DNA of 64,000 nucleotides from Zingiber officinale (lineage: Eukaryota > Streptophyta > Magnoliopsida > Zingiberales > Zingiberaceae). Positions 19,819-30,410 of the stretch are shown piece by piece (positions within the stretch are counted from its first letter, which is position 1; the number at the start of each line of letters is the position of its first letter). The stretch is from the NCBI RefSeq assembly GCF_018446385.1, contig NC_055989.1:134071004-134135003 (forward strand), in the 5' to 3' direction. Both the position numbers and the translations under genes were made by a program. Below the pieces are notes generated by a model. That model was not told the DNA's origin. It did not search any database and saw nothing but the letters and a program-made list of their open reading frames with translations.

Positions 19819-21391
19819 CGACTGACCTGAAAGGTCGTTGAGCGTGAGCACAGGGCTCACTTTTGATTCTCGCATGGGAGCCGACCTGAAAGGTCGTTGG
19901 GCGTGAGAGCAGAGCTCACTTATAACTCGCACTGAGGCGAGAGTCTGGGACAACCGACCTGAAAGGTCGTTGGACGTGAGCACAGGGCTCACTTTTAATT
20001 CTCGCATGGGAGCCGACCTGAAAGGTCGTTGGGCGTGAGAGCAAAGCTCACTTATAACTCGCACTGAGGCGAGAGTCTGAGACAACCGACCTGAAAGGTC
20101 GTTAGGCGTGAGCACAGGGCTCACTTTTAATTCTCGCATGGGAGCCGACCTGAAAGGTCGTTGGGCGTGAGAGCAGAGCTCACTTATAACTCGCACTGAG
20201 GCGAGAGTCTGAGACAACCGACCTGAAAGGTCGTTCGACATGAGCACATGGCTCACTTTTAATTCTCGCATAGGAGCCGACCTGAACGGTCGTTGGGCGT
20301 GAGAGCAGAGCTCACTTATAACTCGCATTGAGGTGAGAGTCTGGGACAACCGACCTGAAAGGTCGTTGGGCGTGAGCACAAGGCTCACTTTTAATTCTCG
20401 CATGGGAGGTCGTTGGGCGTGAGAGCAGAGCTCACTTATAACTCGCACTGAGGCGAGAGTCTGGGACAACCGACCTGAAAGGTCGTTGGACGTGAGCACA
20501 GGGCTCACTTTTAATTCTCGCATGGGAGCCGACCTGAAAGGTCGTTGGGCGTGAGAGCAAAGCTCACTTATAACTCGCACTGAGGCGAGAGTCTGAGACA
20601 ACCGACCTGAAAGGTCGTTGGGCGTGAGCACAAGACTCACTTTTAATTCTCGCATGGGAGCCGACCTGAAATGTCGTTGGGCGTGAGAGCAGAGCTCACT
20701 TATAACTCGCACTGAGGCGAGAGTCCGAGACAACCGACCTGAAAGGTCGTTCGGCATGAGCACATGGCTCACTTTTAATTCTCGCATAGGAGCCGACCTG
20801 AACGGTCGTTGGGCGTGAGAGCAGAGCTCACTTATAACTCGCATTGAGGTGAGAGTCTGGGACAACCGACCTGAAAGGTCGTTGGGCGTGAGCACAAGGC
20901 TCACTTTTAATTTTCGCATGGGAGCCGACCTGAAAGGTCGTTGGGCGTGAGAGCATAGCTCACTTATAACTCGCACTGAGGCGAGAGTCTGGGACAACCG
21001 ACCTGAAAGGTCGTTGGGCGTGAGCACAAGGCTCACTTTTAATTCTCGCATGGGAGCCGACCTGAAAGGTCGTTGGGCGTGAGAGCAGAGCTCACTTATA
21101 ACTCGCACTGAGGTGAGAGTCTGGGACAACCGACCTGAAAGGTCGTTGGGCGTGAGCACAAGGCTCACTTTTAATTCTCGCATGGGAGCCGACCTGAAAG
21201 GTCGTTGGGCGTGAGAGCAGAGCTCACTTATAACTCGCACTGAGGCGAGAGTCTGGGACAACCGACCTGAAAGGTCGTTGGGCGTGAGCACAGGGCTCAC
21301 TTTTAATTCTCGCATGGGAGCCGACCTGAAAGGTCATTGGGTGTGAGAGTAGAGCTCACTTATAACTCGCACTGAGGCGAGAGTCTGGAAG
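19819..21391. repeat. Tandem array: 12 copies of a 132-bp unit
   Basis: Seen: units start at 19819, 19951, 20083, 20215, 20347, 20467, 20599, 20731, 20863, 20995, 21127 and 21259. All are 132 bp except the 120-bp unit at 20347, which lost 12 bases. Each unit is two related halves that share CCGACCTGAAAGGTCGTT and then GTGAGCACAGGGCTCAC or GTGAGAGCAGAGCTCAC. GACCTGAAAGGTC and the GTGAGC...GCTCAC segments are inverted repeats, so each unit can form four small hairpins. Because 132 is a multiple of 3, the minus strand stays open as a 535-residue ORF of 44-residue repeats (19708-21315). No known domain or promoter supports it as a gene. Confidence 0.95.
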
Positions 21392-21525
21392 ACTCCGGTC
21401 CAAGACCGGTGGCGATGGCACTGGTCCGAGACCAGTAATAATACTCCGGTCCAAGATCGGTGGCGATGGCGCTGGTCCGAGAACAGTAATAATATTATGG
21501 TCCGAGACCGGTGGCGATGGCTTGG
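21391..21525 (+). repeat. 51-bp tandem repeat, about 2.5 copies
   Basis: Seen: GGTCCAAGACCGGTGGCGAT at 21397, repeated at about 21448 and 21499 with small changes, directly after the 132-bp array. GGTCC-AAGA-CCGG is itself dyad-like. Confidence 0.85.
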
Positions 21526-22344
21526 CCCCAAACGGGGGAGGTATAGCAATAGGTAAGCTGGTCTTTCCCGGCTTCGTCCGTCCTGCCTCATGTTGACCTG
21601 GTCGTTATTACTGGCCTTGGGCTAACTCGCACCAACCGCCCTCTCCCTGTACTCACGGTATGTATGGTATAGGGCTAATAAAGCAAGAAGTACGTAAACC
21701 TTACTTGACCCTTGAGCTATGGCGACCCAGCGGCTCTTGTGGTAGGCTTGGTTAGATAGTCTGAGCAGGGAACACCTGCACAGGCCTACTCACTATTTCC
21801 TGACCTGCGAACCGCTCTTGCTGACTTGATCATGCCTTCCCGACCTCTTTAAAGTCACATAAACTTGCCAGCTTTACGAAGCTTCCCGCTTATTCTTGGC
21901 TCTTCCCTGCGAAACATCTGCTTTCTTTTGTCTTTGGGCGGGCTTTTCTGTGAATAAAGCCCTTACATGCGCCTATCCTTCTTCATGATTTCCTTGTCCT
22001 GTCAATCATGAATGCGCTTCTTCTCGTGATGACACCTGTCCAGCGCCTTTACTGCTTACGCCTCTTAACGCTAGCTTTTTGACCCTTTTCTGTACACACC
22101 TTCTATCGGACGGCGCTTGGGTGTATACCCAAAAAGATACTCGGCTCGGCTTTCGATATTTCCTAAGAATGAATGGACTTTATAAACCCTAAAGGCAGTC
22201 CGCCACTTTCACTTTGACGCTTCGCTATCCCCTTCTCTTCGTTCTTGGCCGCTTCTGGCAGTGCGACCTTCTGGCTTCCTGCTTACTCCCGACCCGTGAC
22301 CTCCCTTGTTTCCGTCCCCTTCGCTTGCTTGCTCTCCCTAAACA
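21526..22344 (+). other. Non-coding leader before the PF04195-type ORF
   Basis: Seen: no ORF with a recognised domain. ACTTTATAAACCC near 22170 is a good TATA-box candidate, followed by a pyrimidine-rich 5' UTR-like stretch up to the ATG at 22345. Confidence 0.5.
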
Positions 22345-24936
22345 TGGATGGTAAGGAAATCTTCTGGTACTCATACTACATTTCTGACTTAGACCATTAT
22401 GACTTGTCTTCGCTTCAATCCAACTTAGAGATGGGTTCAAAATACGAGTTGCGTCTCCCTGGGCCGGACGAACATCCTTCTTCTCCTCCCGAAGGCTTTA
22501 TCACTGTCTTCAGGGATCAAATCTTAGGAGGTTTTCGTTTTCCTTTACACCCTTTTCTTTCTGAGTTAAGTCAATACTTCGGTATTAGTATCTCTCAGTT
22601 TGCCCCTAACGTATTCTGAGTTGTCTGTGGCACTGTCATCTTATGTCGCATATATCGAATTCCCTTAACCGTTCAGCTATTCCACCATTTCTACTCTTTC
22701 CGGCGCGCCGAGCCAAGGGTATTCAACGTTCAAGCCAAACCAGGCTATAAATTTTTTGATGACCTGCCCTCCTCTAATAAGGGCTGGAAATCTCACTTTT
22801 TCTTCCTTAAGCCTCCTTTCCCCTTAGTCGGGTTTTCCCAATGACGCTCCAGTCTTCCTCCTAACTTCCCTTCACATGCTCATGAACCTGTCTGCTCTGA
22901 TGCCTCGGCCAAGCTCATCGGTGTTATTGTCCGCTTGTCTGTGTTAATGCTGGAAGCCCTGTTTTTGTAGAAATCGGAGCTCCCTTTGGTAAGCTGCTGC
23001 TTCTTCTTTGAAGTTCTTCACTAACTGAGGTGCTTTTTTCCTTTTAATTCTGTAGTGACCGCCATACTTCGCTCCTTTTCTAGCCAGGAACAACCATCGA
23101 TTGTCGTTCTGCAGGCTCTTAATGAAGAGTTGACGCAAGGCCTATCTTCTGACCCCTCTGTTTCCACCGGTCTACTACCGACCCAACCTCAAACCTCCGA
23201 TCCTGCAACCACCTCAACACCTGCTGCGCCGCTCGCCCCTGGACCTACAGAGCCAGCCCGGATCCCCTCCTCTGATCGGCCTTCGACTGAGCCACCTCCA
23301 ACAGAACGAGCGCCTACTCCCCCTCCCTCTATGAAACAACGCCTTGTGCGCAAGAGCAAAAGGGTGACGCCTGCCACCCCAACATCTCCACCACCCCCTC
23401 GCCGTCAGCGAGTGGCTATTATCCCTTCTCAAGCTCGGTCTTTGGATATAAGTTTTCCCCAGGAGAGGGACTCCGAACTGGAAATCGCAGCTCAGCCACC
23501 GATGTAATAACTCCAGCACCGATCCAGAGTCTATTACTTGACCAACCTTCGACCGCTTCTGAAGACCAGTCAAGGGGCTCAATGACTCCCTCAGCTTCCC
23601 CTCCTACTATGCTTACAAGCTCTGCTGCACCGACCCAAGAATTGCCTCCCCCGGAACTCGCCTTCGAAGCCTCCTGGAGACTTCCCTCTGAGACCGATCC
23701 TACCCATGTATCTATTACTACCACATCTTCCATCCTTGATAGGGTTGATTTACACGGAGACTTGACCATCTCCTGGCGATCTGCCAATTGCCAACTTTGG
23801 AGGAGCAACCCTCCTGTAGAGGGGCTTAACCAGGTTGCCCGTTGCCTAGTATCGGTAAGCTCCTTTTCTCCTCTTAATTGTTAATATGTATTTGTGACAT
23901 TTTACCTTCCTATGACTGTTTGCAGACCTGTTCTGCGGGCTTGAGTGTCGTTCAACATGCAGCCGAGCTACAACAAGAAAATGTGGCACTTAAGGCCCGC
24001 CTCAAAGAACTAGAGCCTCCGACCGCTTCCTCAGTTCCTTATGAGCCCCTACTCGGGGATCTAGATGCTTACCTGCGGGCCGTTGGGGAGTCTGCCACTT
24101 CTGTCCGAGCCATCTCTCATGCTGCCTTTGACAAGATACAAAAATTGGAGGCGGCCTTACAGACAAGCGAGTCCCTGCTGGCCTCTGAAACTGAGCGTCG
24201 TCGCACGGCAGTTGCTGAGTTAGAAAGCAAAGAGGCAGAGCTGATCTCCCAGTCAGCTGAGTTGAAATCATTGAGACAAAGACAGGAGCTTCTGCAAATG
24301 AGATTAGCCGACGCCCAGGCTCAGGCTCTTGCCTCCGCTGCCCGGGAAGCGAACATGAAATCCCAATGGGAAACCTGCCAGGCTACTCTTCAGTCTTTAC
24401 AGACAGATCTCATAAAGGCCCAGGAAGCAATAACTCAAGGCCAGAATGACTTATCTGCGGTCTGCGCTGAGGCTACCACCAATAAGAGCGACTTAGATAT
24501 GTACCGAGCTGGCGAACCAGAGCGGCTGAGAATATACAGGCTGGCCTACGTCCATTCTTCCTTCTTCCTTCGAAAGTTGGGAAGTTGGATGACCTTGTTG
24601 CTGTGCTATGGGGCTGCTGGTGGGGTCAGACAGGCATTTGAGCAAGGTTTTCTACGCTCGGCGCCCCCTGCAACTTTTCTGGACACAGCTCGCCTGTCAA
24701 GGGAATTACCCCCTGAAACTTTTCCTTCCTTCGAGGCGGATGATGGACTTTTTCTTCTAGAGGCTCCCCCCACTGCTACAAACCAGACTTCCCTTGATGC
24801 TTCAGCCCAAACCCTTCCTACTACTGCTTCTGATGTACCAATTGGTCCCGCGCCTCCTTCCACTGCGCTTACTGAACCCGTAGCCCCTTCATTTGTTCCT
24901 ACTGAACCAATGATCCTTCCCCACGATGCTGCTTAA
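22345..24936 (+). pseudogene. Retroelement protein with PF04195-type (putative gypsy transposon) domain
   Basis: Seen: ATG at 22345, MDGKEIFWYSYYISDLDHYD. From PPEGFITVFRDQILGGFRFP to GWKSHFFFLK (to about 22820) the order matches the plant putative gypsy-type transposon domain PF04195. Then follow a Pro-rich hinge with a basic patch KQRLVRKSKR (23330-23370), a long coiled coil (about 23926-24510) and the tail FEQGFLRSAPPATFLDTARL. A canonical intron, 23855-23925 (GTAAGC...TGCAG), joins two reading frames in phase. A second intron may end at 23055. Lesions: stops at 22618, 22840 and about 22973 and a frameshift near 23500. Known: such proteins accompany plant Ty3/gypsy Tat-like elements; function unproven. 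Upstream tandem arrays fit that element type. Confidence 0.65.
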
Positions 24937-25639
24937 TGGGACGTATTCCGTAGTGTTGAAGATGAATAGACTTATCTGTTTCTCTTTATCTGGATGGCTG
25001 TACTGTGTTATTTGTGTGTTTCGTCCATGTCCATAACTTGCCCTTCTTCACTATGAGTTTTTACAGCCTTAGCTAATCTTCTCATTGTTTTTCAGATGGC
25101 CTTTGTTGATCTGCTTATCATTGTTTGTTCTGATATGTCTTATTGCCCTTCTTCTCAATGACTGTTTTTATACTAAGCCTGCTTCTTCTTTATGAGCCTC
25201 TACTCGAGCTACCTTTGCGGGGAGCTTGAACTTGACGAAAGCTGGGCTCTGCTTTTTGCCCATGCTATACTTGTGAAACGCAGACCCTATTTCATGAGAC
25301 TTGCTAATTTGATCTACACGCCATTCCGCTGACTGCTCTGACTCCTCTTGTCCTGATGTTAGCGAAAAGTTGCCCTGAATGCGCTTTTTTGCCTCCTTCC
25401 AAGTGCCCTATGAAGCGCCTTGTATCTCGAGCTACTGCTTTTCCTGTAATACCCTACGGCTATGTTTTCGAGGAAATTCAAACGACCTTCCCCTTTTCTC
25501 TGCCCCTATATCAGTCGTCCGCTGTCAACTAACGAAAATATCCTTCCTCCTCAATGCCTATAAGTATCTTCCTTCCTTCTCATGTCATTCGCCATCGCCG
25601 CCTATCGACTGACTCCCCCTTAGACTGACTCCCCCTTAG
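24937..25639 (+). other. Non-coding tail of the gypsy-type fragment
   Basis: Seen: T- and CT-rich 3' UTR-like sequence without a recognised ORF. It ends in two direct copies of GACTGACTCCCCCTTA (about 25610-25640), whose complement TAAGGGGGAGTCAGTC looks like a polypurine tract. It is joined directly to a truncated Copia LTR. Confidence 0.5.
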
Positions 25640-25872
25640 ACTGAGCAAAATGTAACCGTTAATGAAGATAAAACCTTATATTCGCTTGCCTTGCTGGAGG
25701 CGCCTTCCACCTTTTTGGAAGCGTCTTTCAGCATCGGATAAGATTTTCCAGAGGCTATAAAAAAAACTCCTGACCTAAGAAATATCCAATAACTCAAATA
25801 TTCATTTCCTAGTAATTTTCTGAGCATTCAACGAGTGTAAGAGGCTTCTTCGCCTTCAGGAGATCTTCAATG
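25640..25872 (+). repeat. 5' LTR of outer element, first fragment
   Basis: Seen: CTGAGCAAAATGTAACCGTT onward matches 32866-33090 of the 3' LTR. It includes the TATA-type GGCTATAAAAAAA near 25755 and GTATTCATTTCC-like sequence (25798). It continues at 30160 after the inner insertion and ends near 30352 with TGCTCCAACA. Confidence 0.85.
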
Positions 25873-26873
25873 TGTAGGATCGTTGCGACCGGCTAGAAGG
25901 GGGGGTTGGATAGCCTGTAAAACTCAAAAACAAACTAACCCTTCTCGAACCCTTAGACTGACACTTGCATAAAATAAGAGAAATAAATAAAAGCAGAAAA
26001 ATAAAAGGCACACCGAGATTTACTTGGTTACAACCGAGAAGGTTGTTAATCCAAGAAAGCGTAGCACTAGTATCTCCTTCAGGCGGAGAAGCCTTTTACA
26101 GCAATGAAGCGCACAACAGAAGCTTAAAACAGAAAAGCGTACAAGTGTAGAAAGAATGCTTGAGTTCTCAGTTGAATATGAAACTTCTGGACCAAGGCTA
26201 TATTTATAGCCTTGGTCGGGGCGCCTGGAAGGGTTCCGGGCGCCCTAGGGGGGATAAATTTTATCCCCCAACGTTCAGATCGAGTCAAAGCTCGATCTGG
26301 TCAATATTCAAGGTCCGAGCGCCCGGAAGGGTTCCGGGCGCCCCGGAGCCCAAAGTCAACAGATGTTGACTTTTTCGTGCGGGACCTCTTCTCTGGTTCA
26401 GTCCCGACTCGGTCCGGTTCTTCCGCTCCGGATCCGCTCGCTTGGGTGATCTCGGCAATCCGGAAAATGGCTCACCCGAACTCAACTTCCGGTCTTCTCG
26501 AGCGTGCTTCCCTCCGGCTTCTCGTCCCTCGGAATTGTCGCGTGTTTCCTTCTCGTCTGCCAGCATACTCATCCGCAGTCTTCGTCCCTCGGTCGTCGAC
26601 CTTCTCGCTAGCTGCGTCTCTTGCTCCCCGAGCAATCTTCCGCTCCGGCTTTCATCCCTCGGAACCATCGCGCGCTTCCTTCTCGTCCGCCGGTGTACTC
26701 TTCCGCAGCGCCTCGTCCCTCGGACGCACAACGTGCCGTCCTTCTCGCTAGCTACGTCTTCCGCTCGACTACCTGTGCTCCTAAGCTCTTGCACACTTAG
26801 ACACAAGGTTAGAAACAACGCAGGACCTAACTTAACTTGTTGATCACACCAAAACAACCTTGGGGTTCCAGCA
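25873..26873 (-). repeat. 3' LTR of the inner element
   Basis: Seen: 1001 bases, plus-strand ends TGTAGGATCG and GGTTCCAGCA. It contains one GGGCGCCCGGAAGGGTTCCG unit (about 26308-26345), where the other LTR has more than two. The 179- and 236-residue ORFs inside it occur in both LTRs in altered form and are rejected as genes. Confidence 0.92.
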
Positions 26874-26888
26874 ATCTCCCCCTTTTTG
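26874..26888 (-). other. Polypurine tract of the inner element
   Basis: Seen: minus-strand AAAAAGGGGGAGAT directly before the LTR start TGCTGGAACC. Confidence 0.8.
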
Positions 26889-27593
26889 GTGTGATCAACC
26901 CAAGTTAAGCTAGGGTCAAAACTAGACATAAAATTAAAACAAGTTATTGCAATAATGTGCAACAAAATTAAATTTCGAAAATTTTCAATTTTCAATTTCT
27001 ATCTCCCCCTAGACTTATACTATTTTTTCTCCCCCTTTGATCACAAAAAAAATGAGGTTTCAAGAAAAAAATCTATGGGTTAAAGACTTAGAAAATATTA
27101 AGATTCTTAAAAAAATTTCTAAAAACTTTAAGCAGAAATTTAAGCCTTTGCAAAAATTATTTTTTAAAAAAAAATTGAGAATTTTTCTATGTAACTTAAG
27201 CAGAAAAAGTTTTTTAAACTTAAAAGATTGATTTTTGAGAATTTTTCTAAGTTAAAAAAATCCTAAGTAAAAATATTTTTGAAATAAATTTTTAAAACTT
27301 TGAAAAAAAAATCCTAAGTAAAAATTTCACTTCGGCAAAAAGTATTTTTCTAAGTATAAAAATATTTTGAAAAAAATGTTAAAAAAAACTTTGAAAGTAT
27401 TAATTAATTCTAATTTTAATGTTTTGATAGAAGGTTAATTAAACATTTATTTCAATATTTTAGCTTCCAGGTCGTGCCGAGGCACTAGGCCTTCTTGGTT
27501 ATTGGAGCAACAATCACTTCCTTAGACAAAGCCTTATAGAGAAATTCATTGTTTAATTTTCTCACTAAAAAGCGCTAATTTTAATTTTAAAAC
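26889..27593 (-). other. AT-rich 3' tail of the inner element
   Basis: Seen: long A/T runs between the gag stop and the purine tract, with another CCCCCT-rich spot near 27000-27035. No pol domain. The ORF at 27037-27231 is low-complexity Lys/Phe and is not taken as a gene. Confidence 0.6.
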
Positions 27594-29046
27594 TTAGACT
27601 AAGCAAGATTTAGGAACCCAATAAAGGTTCCAACCTACTGGATTGATTAAAAATTTCTTAGGGACATATTTTCTAGAGATATTCTTAATTTGTCCCGGGT
27701 GATATTTATTATACCAATTTAAATTTTTAAATGTTCTAGAATTAGATGAGCATGCATGATTTTTCAAATTATCTATTTGAATTTTCAAATCATTATTTTC
27801 AAGTTTCAATTTTTCATTTTTCAATTTTGATTTATCTAATTCTTTTAGAGGGCAGGATTTAGCTAAAATTATTTTTAAATCTTTTATTTCTTTTTCTAAT
27901 TTACAGCAGTCTTTAGTTAATAACTTAACAAATTTATAAAGTTTATCGGGAGGAAGAGAACGTACCTGACTTACCTTGTCGAGTTCGTTTTCCGTGTCTC
28001 CCCCTGAACTACTGCTTTCTTCTGACGAAGCTCCCCCTTCATCGATGCTCTCGATGCTCATTTAGGAAGAGCTTGACTCGCAGTCGTCGTCTTGATGACT
28101 TGCCATTAGAGCAAGTCCGGAGAATGCCTCGACTTCCGACTCCGACGACTTATCGTCCCACGTCGCCTTTAGGGCTTTTCACTTTTGGATAGACTTCTTA
28201 CCCTTTTCTATGTTCTTGTTCTTCAGCTTCGGGCAATTGTCCTTGACGTGCCCTTCTTCGTCGCAGTGGTAGCAGCAGATCGTCTTTTTCTTCTTCCCCT
28301 GCGGATGGTTAGTATATCTGGATTTACAAAGCTTCTTGAATCTTCTTACCATCATTACCATTTCCTCGTCATCGAGAGAAGACTCCGACTCTGGTTCGTC
28401 TCTCGAAGCTTTGAGGGTGAAGTTGTTCTTGGGCTCCTTCATTCCTGCACATCTTGACTCATGCACTTCAAAAGTAGAAAAAAAATTCTTCTAACGAGAT
28501 CTTTTCTAAATCTTTAGAAATATAAAAGGCATCTACTAGTGATGTCCATTTTGAATTTCTAGGAAATGAATTTAGCGCGTACCTTAGCGAATCTCGGTTA
28601 CTTACCGTTTCTCCGAGATTCGACAGTCCGGTGATGATCTCTTTGATTCTCGAGTGCAGGTGCGCGACTGTCTCGTCTTCCCCAAGTTGCAGGCTGGTGA
28701 GCTGATTCCGAAGCAGATCTCTTCTAGCGAGCTTGGCTTCGGACGTCCCTTCGTGTAGCTCAAGGAACTTTTCCCAAAGTTCCTTTGTCGAGACGTAGTG
28801 TCCGATTCTGTTGACTTCTTGAGGTGGAAGAACGCTTAGCAGATGGTATTCTGCTTTGCCATTCGCCACAAATTCAGCCTGCTCCTTTTTTGTCCATTGA
28901 CATTTTTCCTTACCTTCTGGAGCTACAAAACCAGATTCCATAGTTAGAGTTAATTCAAAGTCTGTGGTAAAAAATATCTGCATCAGATTCTTCCAGGTAG
29001 CGAAATCCCCTCCGTATTTCTGCGGGTGGATGCTTGGTCCGGCCAT
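27594..29046 (-). pseudogene. gag of the inner Copia-type element, lightly broken
   Basis: Seen: ATG at 29046, MAGPSIHPQKYGGDFATWK, then the UBN2-type gag core with WTKKEQAEF, LLSVLPPQEVNRIG, LWEKFLELHEGTSEAKLARR and NRDSLRYALNSFPR. After a frameshift come the zinc knuckle CYHCDEEGHVKDNC (about 28270-28230), an acidic Ser-rich stretch, a coiled coil and FLINPVGWNLYWVPKS at the end. Known: this is Copia gag, the capsid/nucleocapsid protein that packages element RNA. Lesions: one extra base in an A8 run (28480-28487 on the plus strand) shifts the frame, and in-frame stops follow at about 28179 and 28062. The sequence corresponds closely to the outer element's gag. There is no pol downstream, so it never encoded a full polyprotein here. 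Confidence 0.85.
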
Positions 29047-29089
29047 TATCTTTGCTTCGATTGGCGGTTAGTCCTCTTGAAGCGTCTCG

Positions 29090-29101
29090 GCTCTGATACC
29101 A
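29090..29101 (-). other. Primer-binding site of the inner element
   Basis: Seen: TGGTATCAGAGC on the minus strand, two bases after the 5' LTR end. Known: this is the complement of the plant initiator Met-tRNA 3' end used by Copia elements. Confidence 0.9.
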
Positions 29102-29103
29102 CT

Positions 29104-30159
29104 TGTAGGATCGTTACGGTCGGCTAGAAGGGGAGGTTGGATAGCCTGTAAAACTCAAAAACAAACCAACCTTTCTCGAACCCTTAGACTGACACTTGCA
29201 TAAAATAAGAGAAATAAATAAAAGCATAAAAATAAAAGGCACACCGAGATTTACTTGGTTACAACCGGGAAGGTTGTTAATCCAAGAAAGCGTAGCACTA
29301 GTTTCTCCTTCAGGCGGAGAAGCCTTTTACAGCAATGAAGCGCACAACAGAAGCTTAAAACAGAAAAGCGTACAAGTGTAGAAAGAATGCTTGAGTTCTC
29401 AGTTGAATATGAAGCTTCTGGACCAAGGCTATATTTATAGCCTTGGTCGGGGCGCCTGGAAGGGTTCCCGGCGCCCTGGGGAGATAAATTTTATCCCCAA
29501 CGTTCAGATCGAGTCAAAGCTCGATCTGGTAAATATTCAAGGTCCGGGCGCCCGGAAGGGCTCCAGGCGCCCCGGACTGCTCCGGGCGCCCGGAAGGGCT
29601 CCGGGCGCCCCGGACTGCTCCGGGCGCCTCGGAGCCCAAAGTTAACAGACGTTGACTTTTTCATGCGGGACCTCTTCTCTGGTTCAGTCCCGACTCGGTC
29701 CGGTTCTTCTGCTCCGGATCCGCTCGCTTGGGTGATCTCGGCAATCCGGAAAATGGTTCACCCGAACCCAACTTCCGGTCTTCTCGAGCGTGCTTCCCTC
29801 CGGCTTCTCGTCCCTCGGAATTGCCGCGTGTTTCCTTCTCGTCTGCCAGCGTACTCATCCGCAGTCTTCGTCCCTCGGTCGTCGACCTTCTCGCTAGCTG
29901 CATCTCTTACTCCCCGAGCAATCTTCCGCTCCGGCTTTCGTCCCTCGGAACCACCGCGCGCTTCCTTCTCGTCCGCCGGTGTACCCTTCCGCAGCGCCTC
30001 GTCCCTCGGACGCACAGCGTGCCGTCCTTCTCGCTAGCTGAGTCTTCCGCTCGACTACCTGTGCTCCTAAGCTCCTACACACTTAGACACAAGGTTAGAA
30101 ACAACGCAGGACCTAACTTAACTTGTTGATCACACCAAAACAACCTTGGGGTTCCAACA
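29104..30159 (-). repeat. 5' LTR of the inner element
   Basis: Seen: 1056 bases. It has two full copies plus a partial copy of a ~38-bp GC-rich unit built on GGGCGCCCGGAAGGGCTCCG (29545-29632), against a single copy in the partner LTR. This explains most of the 55-base length difference. The rest is very similar by eye. Confidence 0.92.
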
Positions 30160-30356
30160 CAATGTTTTCTTTTGCCTTGAATTAACAACCACCTAAGTTG
30201 TAACCAAGTAACTTTCTTAACCTCTTTATTTTATTAGTTGTTAAATTGCTCTGAGTTAATTGTGCTACTAATCTTGTTTGAAAGGCTAGAGAAAGATCCA
30301 TTTTTAATTTACAAGAAATTCAACATCCTCTTACCAGCCCCGCTGCTCCAACAAGT
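30160..30356 (+). repeat. 5' LTR of outer element, second fragment
   Basis: Seen: resumes after the inner element with the duplicated CAATG and TTTTCTTTTGCCTTG. It continues as in the 3' LTR (33090-33275) and ends TGCTCCAACA before the primer site. Confidence 0.85.
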
Positions 30357-30368
30357 GGTATCAGAGCC
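30357..30368 (+). other. Primer-binding site of the outer element
   Basis: Seen: TGGTATCAGAGC directly after the 5' LTR, again complementary to initiator Met-tRNA. Confidence 0.9.
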
Positions 30369-30410
30369 AGAACGTCTCTGAAAGACTAACCGTCGATTGA
30401 AACATCGAGA

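Larger units (their letters stand above)
25873..30159 (-). mobile_element. Inner gag-only Copia-type element, complete, TSD CAATG
   Basis: Seen: LTRs at 25873-26873 and 29104-30159 are flanked by the pentamer CAATG on both sides (25868-25872 and 30160-30164). Reading on the minus strand, the LTR starts TGTTGGAACC and ends CCTACA. The primer site TGGTATCAGAGC (29101-29090) follows, then a gag gene, and a purine tract AAAAAGGGGGAGAT just before the 3' LTR. The interior is only 2230 bases and holds gag alone. It is inserted antisense inside the 5' LTR of a relative of the same family. Retained terminal structure and target duplication point to recent movement, supplied in trans. Confidence 0.93.

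Noticed and set aside
19708..21315. 535-residue minus ORF
   Set aside because: Open only because the 132-bp tandem unit is a multiple of three; no promoter, domain or start context.
26212..26995. ORFs of 179 and 236 residues on opposite strands
   Set aside because: They fall in the inner element's LTR and its counterpart in the other LTR is broken differently.
29658..30129. ORFs in the right LTR
   Set aside because: Same LTR repeat; no domain.
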